From an uncultured Acidimicrobiaceae bacterium (GTDB lineage: Bacteria; Actinomycetota; Acidimicrobiia; Acidimicrobiales; Microtrichaceae), in assembly GCA_937868025.1 (NCBI GenBank), contig CALMLJ010000501.1, positions 1-26,883 on the forward strand: a DNA stretch of 26,883 nucleotides. The letters are read 5' to 3'. Positions within the stretch are counted from its first letter, which is position 1. Every line of letters starts with the position of its first letter. Shown here piece after piece: positions 6,403 through 15,179 of the stretch. Under the pieces are notes generated by a model. That model worked only from the letters and a program-made list of their open reading frames with translations, made no database searches and was not told the DNA's origin. The translations under genes were made by a program, and so were the position numbers.

Positions 6403-8283
6403 TCAGCCGATCGCCTCGCTGACCAGCGCTGCATAGGCGAGCCGCCCGGCCGGCGTCAGGTGCACCCCGTCGGCGACGAACCATTCGGGATGTCCGTCGG
6501 AGCGTGACTTCCAGTCGGCGAGGCCGACGCCCGGCGCCCGGGCGACGGCCGCAGCGATCCGTTCGTTGGCGAGGTGCTCCCACGGGCGCGGCGCCGCCAC
6601 GTCGACGAGGACGAGCCGGCGGTCGGCCGTGAGCGCAACGAGGTCGTCGAGCTCGGTCTCGGTGCAGGGCCCGTTCGTGCCCATGTGCACGACGACGGTC
6701 TGCGGCAGCGAGCCGTCGGCGAGGGATGCCCGGACGATGCGGACGGCCTCGCCACACGCTCGCGAGATCTTGGCGTTCACGGTGAGCGAACCGATCAGTG
6801 TGCGCATCGGGTCGACCGCGCCGGCCATGACGGAGTCACCGACGGCGAGGACCCCCACCGGGATCGTGGTTGTGGTGGGCGCAGCGGTCGTCGGCGGGGT
6901 GATCGGGGCGGTCGGGTCGGCCGTCGTCGACACCACAGCGGTCGTCGGCGCGGCGGTCGGTGCCACGTCGATGACCTCGGTCGGTTGGTCCGCCAGCCCG
7001 GAGTCGGCGTCGGGAAGATCGGGCCAGGCGGTGATCACGGCGCTGGTCGCGAGGGCGGCGGACGCGAAGCCGACGAACCAGCGGGCCCGGAGTCGCTCCT
7101 GGGGCGACGACGGGCGACGGTAGGCACCGACGACCCGGCCGAGTGCACCGCTGCGGAACGGCGCTTCGACGAAGCGGTACGAGAGCTCGGCGAGTGCGAA
7201 CGACAGCACCAACCGGAGGATCAGCAACGCCGTGCCGTGGATGTCGACGTCGAGGTCGGGGCGGGTGAGGACGATCACCGGCCAGTGCCACAGGTAGAGG
7301 CTGTAGGAGCGCTGCCCGATCCACGCCAACGGACGGATGCCGAGCATCCCGACCAGGCGTCCGGCAGGATGCACCGCCGCCGCGATCAGCACCATCGTCG
7401 CGAGGTCGACGAGCAGGAATCCGCCTCGGTACACGAACGGGTCGAACTCGTTCACCCACAGGAACGTGCCGACGAGGACGACGAGCGCGAGCCCGCCGGT
7501 GATGTCGAGCGTTCGCTGCGCCGCGGCCGGCACACGGGTCGGGCGAAAGCGCTGCGCCGGCCAGATCGCCGCGAGGGCAACACCGACGAGAAGGCCCGAC
7601 GCTCGGGTGTCGGTGCCGAAGAACACCCGCGACGGGTCCGCCGACGGGTGGTAGAGCGCGGCCATGAGCAGCGCCGACGCCACCGCCCCGAGCCCGGCAC
7701 CGACGAACAGGTGGCGGCGCCGCAGGCGTGCACCGGCGACGGCCATGACGAACGGGAACACGGCGTAGAACTGCACCTCCACGGCGAGCGACCACAGGTG
7801 GCGCAGCAGCGGCGGTCGGCCGGCGGCGAGGAAGTACGACTCGTCGTGGAGGATCTGCGTCCAGTTCGACACGTAGAGGACGGCGCCCGGCAGATCCGTC
7901 CGGAGCTGTCGCAGCGCGTCGGGTGCGAACACCGCGGCGGCGGCGATGCAGCCCAGCACCAGCACGGTAACCGCCGGGACCAGCCGCCGGACCCGGCCGA
8001 GCCAGAAGCGGCGCAGCGCGATCCCGCCGCTGACGTCGCGTTGGTGGAGCAGCAACGATGCGATCAGGTATCCGCTGATCACCAGGAACACCTCGACGCC
8101 GAGGAACCCGCCGCCGACCAGGACGACATCGGCGTGGTAGAGCACCACGGCCAGCACGGCGAGCGCCCGGAGGCCGTCGAGCGCGGGGAGGTGCGCGAAC
8201 TCTCGCGGCACGGGAGGACGTGCTCGGCGGCGCCGTCCCGGCGAGGGCGGTGCGCTCGAGGGGGGATCGGCGACGCCGGTCAT
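6403..8283 (-). CDS. acyltransferase 3 family protein with C-terminal SGNH domain
   Basis: A 626-residue OafA-type O-acetyltransferase with two parts. The membrane part (residues ~30-395) has the family signature LDGLRALAVLAVVLYH (D36, H50), GGFLGVEVFLVISGYLIASLLL and RRFWLGRVRRLVPA, then about ten further membrane helices and RFVEAPFR. A Thr/Pro/Ala-rich linker (~425-475) leads to an extracytoplasmic SGNH hydrolase-like domain. That domain has block I VGDSVMAG (Ser near 483), a HMGTNGP block and the terminal DGVHLTPAGR (Asp/His near 602-605). From family knowledge, the membrane part supplies the acyl group and SGNH transfers it to a surface glycan. The frame extends 21 codons upstream to a GTG at 8346, but the ATG at 8283 was preferred because the extension is non-conserved; neither has a clear ribosome binding site. 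It follows the sulfatase-like gene by 111 nt on the same strand. Confidence 0.9.
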   Translation of the reverse strand: MTGVADPPSSAPPSPGRRRRARPPVPREFAHLPALDGLRALAVLAVVLYHADVVLVGGGFLGVEVFLVISGYLIASLLLHQRDVSGGIALRRFWLGRVRRLVPAVTVLVLGCIAAAAVFAPDALRQLRTDLPGAVLYVSNWTQILHDESYFLAAGRPPLLRHLWSLAVEVQFYAVFPFVMAVAGARLRRRHLFVGAGLGAVASALLMAALYHPSADPSRVFFGTDTRASGLLVGVALAAIWPAQRFRPTRVPAAAQRTLDITGGLALVVLVGTFLWVNEFDPFVYRGGFLLVDLATMVLIAAAVHPAGRLVGMLGIRPLAWIGQRSYSLYLWHWPVIVLTRPDLDVDIHGTALLILRLVLSFALAELSYRFVEAPFRSGALGRVVGAYRRPSSPQERLRARWFVGFASAALATSAVITAWPDLPDADSGLADQPTEVIDVAPTAAPTTAVVSTTADPTAPITPPTTAAPTTTTIPVGVLAVGDSVMAGAVDPMRTLIGSLTVNAKISRACGEAVRIVRASLADGSLPQTVVVHMGTNGPCTETELDDLVALTADRRLVLVDVAAPRPWEHLANERIAAAVARAPGVGLADWKSRSDGHPEWFVADGVHLTPAGRLAYAALVSEAIG

Positions 8284-8394
8284 GGAAGGTTCGACACCAG
8301 TTCTGTCGTGTGCGGTACGGCTGGTCCCACGTTCCCACACCGGCACCCGCGCGGCTCGGATGTCCCCCGTGCCCGCCTCCGGGCGGCCGGGAAC

Positions 8395-9984
8395 CTACCG
8401 GCGAGGGTCGGCGACGTGGAGCAGGCCCCGTGACTCGCTGAGGTGGTAGGTGCTCATCGTCCGTTCGTCGTGCTGCATCCGCCACCGGACGAGGCGACGG
8501 AGGCAGTCCGCGACCTGAGGTGTGTGGGCCGGGTCGTCGGCGAGGTTGACCAGTTGGTGTGGGTCGTTGACGAGGTCGAAGAGCAGCGGCGGCATGGCCT
8601 CGGCGGCGCCGGCGAACTGCACGTACTTCCATTCGTCGGTGCGGACGACGTTGAGCGAGCAGTGCTCGGCCGGAGCGTTCAGCAGGAACTCGCTGAATCG
8701 ATGCTCGGGGTCGTTGAACGCCCACTCCCAGAAGACGGCGTCGCGCCAGTGAGGGGGTGCGACGCCCGCGTGCACGAACCGGGTGAGCGGGCGTCCGTCG
8801 ACCTGGTCGGGAATCGGAACCCCGATCCACTCGAGGATCGTGGGCAGGACGTCGACCGACTCCGTGAACTCGCCGACCTGCAGGCCGCGGGTGGCGTCGG
8901 CGTCGGGTCGGGGATCGCGGACGATCAGGGGGATGTGGTACGACTCGTCCCAGTAGCCGAGCTTCTCGGTGAGCCAGTGGTCGCCGCCCATCTCACCGTG
9001 GTCGCTCGTGATGACAACGAGGGTGTTGCGTTCGAGGCCCCGCTCGCGGAGGTGACCAAAGAGCCGACCGAGCTGGTCGTCGACCTCGGTCTGCATCCCG
9101 TGGTACGTGGCCCGGAGCTGGCGGCGATCGAGGTCGTCGACAGGGGCACCGACCCCGGCCAACGGGATCGAGACGGCGTTGAGCGGGTGGGCGCCGATCT
9201 CGTCGTCACGGCTGGCGTGTCCGACGAAGGGCGGCACGTCGTCGGCGGAGTACAGGTCGTGGTACCCGACCGGGTTGCGGTACGGAGGGTGGGGACGGAT
9301 GAAGGAGGCGTGCACGAAGAACGGTTCGGCATCCCACTCGGCGGTCGTACGGCCGTCGATCCAGTCGATGAGTTCGCTCACCATGAACGCGGTCTCGGTG
9401 TGCTCGGAGGCGAAGTGCGTGGGCGCCCAGGTGGCGCCGTGTTCGGTCGAGCCTGGGAAGTCGGGGATCGGCCAGTAGAGCTCTCGAGGGTTCGCCGGAA
9501 CGTCGACGCCCTGACGGCGCAGCCAGTCGGCCCACACCAGCGAGCCGTACACCTCGGGGTCGTTCACGATGGGGTCGAAGCCGGGCAGGATCCCCTCGTA
9601 GTTGGAGAGACGGGGATCGTCCGGCCCGACCGTGCGGGGGTCGACGCTCGTGTCGGTGTAGCCGAACAGCGCAGGGGAGTAACCGGCCTCCCGGGCGAGC
9701 AGCGCGACGTTGGTGAAGCGGGCGTCGAGCGGGGTCCCGTTCAGGATCGACCGGTGGTTCTGGGCGTACATGCCCGTGTAGAGCGACGCCCGGCTCGGGC
9801 CGCACGGCGCCGTGTTGGCGAAGTGTCGGGCGAACAGCACACCGTCGGCGGCGAGCGCGTCGAGGTTCGGCGTCCGGACCAGCGGATGACCGACACAGGA
9901 CAGCGAGTCGCCGCGCCACTGGTCGACCGTGATGAACAGGACGTTGCCGGGGCGCTGGCCGGAGTTCGTGGAGGGAACGGTCAT
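8395..9984 (-). CDS. sulfatase-superfamily hydrolase, phosphonate monoester hydrolase-like
   Basis: A 529-residue alkaline-phosphatase/sulfatase-fold enzyme. The N-terminal metal-site strand is NVLFITVDQWRGD (D21), followed by TPNLDALAADG. The activation motif is PCGPSRASLYTG, with C61 expected to be converted to formylglycine (CxPxR). TSDHGEMGGDH supplies further metal ligands. The overall pattern (NHRSILNGTPLD, GYTDTSVDPRTVGPDDPR, FIRPHPPYRNP, LRATYHGMQTEVDDQLG, LVNDPHQLVNLADDPAH, RWRMQHDERTMSTYH) matches, from memory, phosphonate/phosphodiester monoester hydrolases (PMH) better than arylsulfatases. PMHs are promiscuous toward phosphate, phosphonate and sulfate esters. No signal peptide is seen, so it is predicted to be cytosolic. 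The frame is open upstream, but a TACGGT hexamer 9 nt before the ATG at 9984 supports a leaderless start there. No formylglycine-generating enzyme gene is in the window. Confidence 0.88.
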   Translation of the reverse strand: MTVPSTNSGQRPGNVLFITVDQWRGDSLSCVGHPLVRTPNLDALAADGVLFARHFANTAPCGPSRASLYTGMYAQNHRSILNGTPLDARFTNVALLAREAGYSPALFGYTDTSVDPRTVGPDDPRLSNYEGILPGFDPIVNDPEVYGSLVWADWLRRQGVDVPANPRELYWPIPDFPGSTEHGATWAPTHFASEHTETAFMVSELIDWIDGRTTAEWDAEPFFVHASFIRPHPPYRNPVGYHDLYSADDVPPFVGHASRDDEIGAHPLNAVSIPLAGVGAPVDDLDRRQLRATYHGMQTEVDDQLGRLFGHLRERGLERNTLVVITSDHGEMGGDHWLTEKLGYWDESYHIPLIVRDPRPDADATRGLQVGEFTESVDVLPTILEWIGVPIPDQVDGRPLTRFVHAGVAPPHWRDAVFWEWAFNDPEHRFSEFLLNAPAEHCSLNVVRTDEWKYVQFAGAAEAMPPLLFDLVNDPHQLVNLADDPAHTPQVADCLRRLVRWRMQHDERTMSTYHLSESRGLLHVADPRR

Positions 9985-9993
9985 GACGGGGAG

Positions 9994-9999
9994 ACCGTA
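9994..9999 (-). promoter_or_regulatory. candidate -10 element for the sulfatase-like gene
   Basis: On the minus strand TACGGT lies 9 nt before the ATG at 9984, consistent with a leaderless or near-leaderless mRNA. It sits in the 37-nt gap shared with the divergent methyltransferase gene. Confidence 0.4.
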
Positions 10000-10021
10000 G
10001 TGCCCGGCGCGATCATGGGAC

Positions 10022-10975
10022 ATGGTCATGGATCGTGACAGTGGGCTCGCCGACCTCGGCGGCGGGACCGACCTCGGCGGCCTCGCCGGCCTGATGGCCG
10101 ACCACGTCGTGCGACTCGACGGTGGACTGTCGACGGCCCTCGAGGAGCGCGGCCACCTGCTCACCGACTCCCTCTGGACGGCGCGTCTGCTGCTGGAGGC
10201 ACCGGCGGAGGTGACCGCCGCGCATGCGGCGTTCGTGGCGGCCGGCGCCGAGGTGTTGATCACCGCCAGCTACCAGGTGTCGGAGCAGGGGTTCGTGGCC
10301 GCCGGCCTCAGCGCCGCCGACGCGTCCAACGCGCTCCGGGCGAGCGTGGGCGCCGCTCGGGCGGCCGGCGGCGCGCTCGTGGCCGCGTCGGTCGGCCCGT
10401 ACGGGGCGATCCTCCACGATGGTTCGGAGTACCGGGGTCGCTACGGTCTGACGGTCGACGAGCTGGTGGCGTTCCACCGGCCGCGGCTCGACGTGCTGCT
10501 GTCGGCGGGGCCCGACGCCATCGCCGTCGAGACGATCCCGGACCTCGACGAGGCGGCGGCAGTGGCCGAGGTGCTCGGAGCGCTGCCGGCGGGCGGTCCA
10601 CCGGCGTGGATCGCGTTCTCGTGCGCTGCCGACGGGCGGCTGCACTCGGGCCACGACGTCGCCGATGCGGCGGCGCTGGTCGCTGCGGTGCCCGGCGTGG
10701 TGGCCGTCGGAGTGAACTGCACCCGGCCGGCCGACGTGGCGCCGGCGCTCGAGCGCATCCGGTCGGTGACGGAGTTGCCGCTGGTCGTCTACCCGAACGG
10801 CGGTGGGAGCTGGGATGCGGAGCACAACTGTTGGCACGACCAGGAGTTCGCTGCCGACGACCTGGTCGCCGAGTGGCTCGACCTCGGTGTGCGCCTGCTG
10901 GGCGGGTGTTGCGGCTACGGGCCGTCGGCGCTGGCCGCGTTGGGGTCGGTGGTGGAGTCGCTGAGCCGCTCGTAG
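10022..10975 (+). CDS. mmuM: homocysteine S-methyltransferase family protein
   Basis: A 317-residue (betaalpha)8-barrel enzyme of the Zn-dependent homocysteine methyltransferase family. It moves a methyl group from S-methylmethionine or S-adenosylmethionine to homocysteine, forming methionine in the cytosol. The substrate strand VRLDGGLSTALEERGHLL is at the N-terminus. The three zinc cysteines are visible: C233 in VGVNCTRP and C296/C297 in LGGCCGYGP. Start choice is uncertain: ATGs at 10022 and 10028 are in frame, and CATGG is repeated three times at 10014-10031. The family core begins only at MADHVVRLDGG, ~25 residues in. The 3' end overlaps the convergent hsdR gene by 61 nt; the overlapped residues lie past the conserved GGCC region. 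The symbol follows the E. coli family member, and the methyl donor is not proven. Confidence 0.88.
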   Translation: MVMDRDSGLADLGGGTDLGGLAGLMADHVVRLDGGLSTALEERGHLLTDSLWTARLLLEAPAEVTAAHAAFVAAGAEVLITASYQVSEQGFVAAGLSAADASNALRASVGAARAAGGALVAASVGPYGAILHDGSEYRGRYGLTVDELVAFHRPRLDVLLSAGPDAIAVETIPDLDEAAAVAEVLGALPAGGPPAWIAFSCAADGRLHSGHDVADAAALVAAVPGVVAVGVNCTRPADVAPALERIRSVTELPLVVYPNGGGSWDAEHNCWHDQEFAADDLVAEWLDLGVRLLGGCCGYGPSALAALGSVVESLSRS

Positions 10976-13971
10976 AGGTCTCGGCCGTAGGTGGAGCGGA
11001 GGTCGGCGGCGAAAGCCTCGTTGTTGGCGATGGCTGCGAAGATCTCGTCGTTGATGTCCATCCGGCCGAACACGACGCTCATGAACTTCTGGGCAAAAAG
11101 GATCATGAAGTTCTCGAACGTGTTGGCCCGGGCGGCGGCCGCAAGGTCGGCGTCCGCCAGCCAGTCACCCTTGAACTGCTCGAAGAGCAGGGCGTCGTTC
11201 ACGCTCAGCTGGTAGCCGTACTTCTCGTTGAGCCGGCTGACGATGGCGGAGAGGCGTTCCGTTTCCGGGTCGCCCGAACCGCCCGACCCGCCGCCGGGGA
11301 ACGGGTCCAGGGGCGACGGATCGTTGCTACCAATCGCCGCGTCCACGGCGCCTCGCGACTCGATTCGCAGGTGGGTCAGCTCGATCTCACGCCCGAGGTC
11401 GATACCAGCCTCGCCGGGAGGCTTGGGAAGGTCGGCGAGGAGCGAGCGGGCGAAGACGTACAGCTTCTCGAGGTCGGCATCGGTCCATTCGACGATCTGG
11501 GAGAGGAACGAGTACGCGCGGCAGTATCCGTCGAGCTCGCTCCGGAACGCGTCCTGCTCGGCTTCGTCGAGGTCGTCGAGGTAGCGCTCTCGTGGGCCCG
11601 CCAACGCCTGGTAGAGGGCGCTGTTGCCGGCGCGAGCGTTGACGGCGACCGGAGCGAACACCGCCCAGTAGTGGTCAACGTCGGCGTCGCCGAACACGCC
11701 GGCCATCTGCAGGCTGCCCTGCAGCCGGTAAAGGAGGTTCGCGTCGACCGGCTCGACGATGGTCGTGTCGTACCAGGGGCGGAAGGCCTCGGTAATGGTG
11801 TCGGCATCGTTGCGGAAGTCGAGGATGAACGGCTGGGACTTGCCCGGGAAGCTTCGGTTGAGTCGCGCCAGTGTCTGCACCGCGTTGACGCCTTCAAGCT
11901 TCTTGTCGACGTACATCGCAAGCAGGCGAGGTGCATCGAACCCGGTCTGGTACTTCTCAGCGACGATGAGGAGCTGGTATCCGTCGACCGGAAGACCCTT
12001 CTCACCCTTGAAGCGGTCCCCAGTCTGCGCTTCGGGAAACCCGTTCATCGACGTCTCGGTGAACGGATGCTCCGGGTCGTCGGCATTCACGACCGTGCCA
12101 CTGAACGCGACGAGGGCCCGGGTGTCGGTGACGTGCAGGTCGGCGAGGTACCGGTCGATGGCCTCCTTGTACCGGACGGCATGAAGGCGGCTGGCAGTGA
12201 CGACCATGGCCTTCGCTGTGCCGTCGAGGTGGTGCGCGACGTGCTGGCGGAAGTGGTCGACGATGATCTTTGCCCGCTGGGCGACGTTGTGCTCGTGGAG
12301 GGAGACCTGTTTGGCGATCTCGGCGGAGGCCTTGGCCTTAGGAACATCGGGGTCGACTCGGCCGGCGTGGCGGACCTTCCAGTACACGTCGAACGTCGTG
12401 TAGTTGCGGAGCACGTCGAGGATGAATTTCTCCTCGATCGCCTGCCGCATCGAGTACACGTGGAACGGCGCCTTGAGACCGGTCGCTGTGTCGAGCGTGC
12501 CGAAAAGTTCCACGGTTCGGGCCTTGGGCGTGGCGGTGAACGCGAAGAACGACAGGTTCTCCTGGTGGCCGCGAGCTGCGACCGCCTCGGCGATGCGGTC
12601 CTCGCCGGTGATCGGCTCGCCGGCCTCGGCCTTCTCGGCCATCGCCAAGCGTTCTTCCTCCGACTTGGAGCCGAGCACCCCCTTGAGGTCGCCGGCCGCC
12701 TCTCCCGTCTGGGAGGAGTGGGCCTCGTCGACGATGACCGCGTAGTTGCGACGCCCGACCGCCAGCGCCTTGTCGACGTGGCTGAACGTCTGGAGGGTGC
12801 AGAGGATGATGCGGGCCGTCTCGGTTTTCAGCGCGTCGGCGAGCCCCTTGTTCTTGGCGCCGTCCTTGCCGTCGATTCGGCGGACGACGCCGGGCGTCGT
12901 CTCGAACTGCTGCACCGTCCCGCTGAGTTGGTCGTCGAGCACCCGGCGATCGGTGATGACAATCACCTTGTCGAACACGGGTTTCTCGTGGTCGTCGTGG
13001 AGCTGGTGGAGGCGGTGCGCCAGCCAGGCGATCGAGTTGGACTTGCCCGAGCCCGCCGAGTGCTGGGCGAGGTAGCGGTGACCGGCCCCGAGCGCCCGGG
13101 CGTGGGATTCGAGCTTGAGCACGCAGTCCCACTGGTGGTAGCGGGGGAAGATGGTGGCGCCGGTCTGCTTGCCGTGCTCGGCGACCTCGGTGTGGACGAA
13201 CCGCAGGACCAGATCGAGGAAGGCGTCGCGCTGCCACACCTCGTCCCAGAGGTAGGCCGTCGAGTGGCGGGTCTCGCCGTCGGCGCCGAGGGTCGGCGGC
13301 GGGTTGCCCTGCCGCCCGTCGTAGCCCTGGTTGAAGGGAAGGAAGCGGGTGTCGTCGCCGGCGAGCTTGGTGGTCATGAACGCCAGGTGGGGATCGACGG
13401 CGAAGTGGACGACGGCTCGCTTCGACAGGAACGTGTCCTTGGGGTCGCGGTCGGTGCGGTACTGCGTTATGGCGTGTTCGACGCTCTGGCCGGTGAGCGG
13501 GTTCTTCAGCTCCACGGTGGCGACAGCGAGGCCGTTGACCCAGAGCACGAGGTCGAGCGTGTTGTTGTGAGCGGCGTGATAGCGCTGCTGGCGCGTGACG
13601 GCGAGGAGATTGGCCTGGTAGCGGTCGGTGAGCAGCGAGTTGATGTTCGAGGCCGGCTTGGGGGCGCACAACTGGAATCGGCAGCCGTTGCGCTTGATGC
13701 CCTTGCGGAGCACGTGGATCGTTCCGTGGCGGTCGATCTCCTCGGCGACGTACTTGCGGAACGTCTTCTGCGCCGCGTCGGCGTCGGGGAACTGCTTTCG
13801 CCACTTCTCCCACTCGTCGCCCTGTGTATCTCCGATGAAGGCGACGAGGTCGGCACTGTTGATGCCGGTGGCCAGGTCGAGGTCCTGGGCCGCGCCGAGC
13901 ATCCATCCCGAACGGGTGGTGAGCGCGTGGACGACCTCGTCCTCGAAGTGGACCTCTTTGCGTGCCGCCAT
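10915..13971 (-). CDS. hsdR: type I restriction endonuclease subunit R
   Basis: A 1018-residue motor and nuclease subunit that translocates DNA and cuts away from unmethylated recognition sites in the R2M2S complex. The N-terminal PD-(D/E)XK nuclease has D140 (TLDLVLWVNG), E154 and K156 in VELKNPLTGQS, and the following QxxxY-type ITQYRTDRD. The SF2 motor has Walker A AGSGKSNS (G307-K310-S311), DRRVLDDQL, the DEAH box VDEAHSS (415-418), FTATPK, and later QTGFDAPRLLAMYVDKKL and QTLARLNRSFPGK. A helical C-terminal domain for HsdM contact ends near YGRDLYERL. The ATG overlaps the hsdS stop by one base. The last ~17-20 residues are encoded antisense to mmuM and look non-conserved. Length is normal and the gene looks intact. 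Confidence 0.96.
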   Translation of the reverse strand: MAARKEVHFEDEVVHALTTRSGWMLGAAQDLDLATGINSADLVAFIGDTQGDEWEKWRKQFPDADAAQKTFRKYVAEEIDRHGTIHVLRKGIKRNGCRFQLCAPKPASNINSLLTDRYQANLLAVTRQQRYHAAHNNTLDLVLWVNGLAVATVELKNPLTGQSVEHAITQYRTDRDPKDTFLSKRAVVHFAVDPHLAFMTTKLAGDDTRFLPFNQGYDGRQGNPPPTLGADGETRHSTAYLWDEVWQRDAFLDLVLRFVHTEVAEHGKQTGATIFPRYHQWDCVLKLESHARALGAGHRYLAQHSAGSGKSNSIAWLAHRLHQLHDDHEKPVFDKVIVITDRRVLDDQLSGTVQQFETTPGVVRRIDGKDGAKNKGLADALKTETARIILCTLQTFSHVDKALAVGRRNYAVIVDEAHSSQTGEAAGDLKGVLGSKSEEERLAMAEKAEAGEPITGEDRIAEAVAARGHQENLSFFAFTATPKARTVELFGTLDTATGLKAPFHVYSMRQAIEEKFILDVLRNYTTFDVYWKVRHAGRVDPDVPKAKASAEIAKQVSLHEHNVAQRAKIIVDHFRQHVAHHLDGTAKAMVVTASRLHAVRYKEAIDRYLADLHVTDTRALVAFSGTVVNADDPEHPFTETSMNGFPEAQTGDRFKGEKGLPVDGYQLLIVAEKYQTGFDAPRLLAMYVDKKLEGVNAVQTLARLNRSFPGKSQPFILDFRNDADTITEAFRPWYDTTIVEPVDANLLYRLQGSLQMAGVFGDADVDHYWAVFAPVAVNARAGNSALYQALAGPRERYLDDLDEAEQDAFRSELDGYCRAYSFLSQIVEWTDADLEKLYVFARSLLADLPKPPGEAGIDLGREIELTHLRIESRGAVDAAIGSNDPSPLDPFPGGGSGGSGDPETERLSAIVSRLNEKYGYQLSVNDALLFEQFKGDWLADADLAAAARANTFENFMILFAQKFMSVVFGRMDINDEIFAAIANNEAFAADLRSTYGRDLYERLSDSTTDPNAASADGP

Positions 13972-15179
13972 CAGAGGCCCAGTTCACCAGAAACGGCAGC
14001 CGTGATGAGGGCCTGTCGGCGTTCCTTGAGGAGTGCTATCTGGCGAGTGAGGGTTGAGGTGAGGGAGTCGATCCGTGACTGCTCGGCATCTAGCAGTGTC
14101 GCTGTCGCAACCATCTCATGCCGGCCGACGCGCGGCACCTGCATGCGTTTGATGTCTCCGATGTTGAGCCCGGTGACCGTCGAGCCGGTTCTCATCACCT
14201 CCGTCTGGCGTTGGAACTCCGGTGACGCGACGACATGGAGCAACCACCGCGCTGGGACATGGTCTGCCGGTGACAGTCGTGCAACGTCTTGAGTCAAGTT
14301 CGCGCCATTCGCCCATTCGGGCACCTGTGCAACGTCGCCGATCCCGCCTCGAATCGACATCACTAGATCTCCGGAAGATACGCGCGATCGAACGTACCTC
14401 GCTTCAATCGAAGCCGTCGTCCGCTTGAGAGGCCGACCGAACGCGGCTGCGACATCCCCGCCCTTGATGATCGGCACGGCGCCCTGCTCGTCCACGTCGG
14501 GTCCCGGGAGGACTATTCCGTACATCACGGGCCTCGACGGGTGGATGGCGTGCCGAAGGTCCATGCCCCCAGCGCCAGACCAGATCGCAATCTGCCGTTG
14601 GGCTGAGAGCCACTCCCTCGCCAGAGCGATCATCTGCTGCTTGGCGGCGATCAGGGCGTCGATGCGGGCTGTCTCGGCGCCCACGAAGTCGGCTATCCGC
14701 TGTTGTTCGTCCAGGGGCGGAAGGGCCAATTTCAGCCCGGTGATCGTGTCGGTTCTGAGACCGAAGCGCGTTACGCCTGACGCGCCGAGCGTGAATTGCT
14801 CGGACGACCGGCTGGAGGCGATGGCCCAGTACAGGAACTCGGGCTTCACCTTCGACGGGTCAGGATCGATCTGAGCGAGGTGGTAGCCACAGACGAGGTC
14901 AGGCTCGTCGGTCTGCACGTATGCCGCTACCCCGATGTCTTGGGCGGACTCGGAGTCCTTTGTGATGAGTGTCTGACCGCTCCGAAGCCGAAACCTCTCG
15001 ACCTGATCCGGGGTGGCAGTTGCCGTCATGAACTTTAGATCCGACCTGATCTTGGAGTTGTAATAGACGTCGGTGTAGTTGCACAGCCGGACTGGCAAGC
15101 CGCTGGCCTCCGACTTCTTGTCGACGTTCGACACCCGAACGTCGGCGATGAACTTCAAGCGGACGGTCGTCGGGCTCAC
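13971..15179 (-). CDS. hsdS: type I restriction-modification specificity subunit S
   Basis: A 402-residue specificity subunit that sets the bipartite recognition sequence for both methylation and cleavage. It has the usual two-repeat layout. A first target-recognition domain (~1-150) is followed by central conserved region LPPLDEQQRIADFVGAETARIDALIAAKQQMIALAREW (~153-190), a long coiled-coil spacer. The second recognition domain (~200-345) is followed by the distal conserved region VPRVGRHEMVATATLLDAEQSRIDSLTSTLTRQIALLKERRQALITAAVSGEL. The start is a GTG whose GTGA overlaps the hsdM stop by 4 nt; upstream open frame is an hsdM shadow. The first recognition-domain region (about 14850-15110) is visibly more AT-rich than its neighbours, as expected for exchanged specificity domains. 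The recognition site cannot be deduced from sequence alone. Confidence 0.94.
   Translation of the reverse strand: MSPTTVRLKFIADVRVSNVDKKSEASGLPVRLCNYTDVYYNSKIRSDLKFMTATATPDQVERFRLRSGQTLITKDSESAQDIGVAAYVQTDEPDLVCGYHLAQIDPDPSKVKPEFLYWAIASSRSSEQFTLGASGVTRFGLRTDTITGLKLALPPLDEQQRIADFVGAETARIDALIAAKQQMIALAREWLSAQRQIAIWSGAGGMDLRHAIHPSRPVMYGIVLPGPDVDEQGAVPIIKGGDVAAAFGRPLKRTTASIEARYVRSRVSSGDLVMSIRGGIGDVAQVPEWANGANLTQDVARLSPADHVPARWLLHVVASPEFQRQTEVMRTGSTVTGLNIGDIKRMQVPRVGRHEMVATATLLDAEQSRIDSLTSTLTRQIALLKERRQALITAAVSGELGL

Noticed and set aside
6574..10038. Long plus-strand frames opposite the SGNH acyltransferase and the sulfatase-like gene.
   Set aside because: No recognisable motifs and the amino-acid make-up of antisense frames; the minus-strand genes are full length with catalytic residues in place.
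10606..14292. A 1,228-codon open frame on the plus strand, antisense to the restriction genes.
   Set aside because: It is rich in Arg, Gly, Val and Glu with no domain pattern, and it mirrors hsdR, which has full motif support. Long antisense frames are expected where third positions are nearly all G or C.
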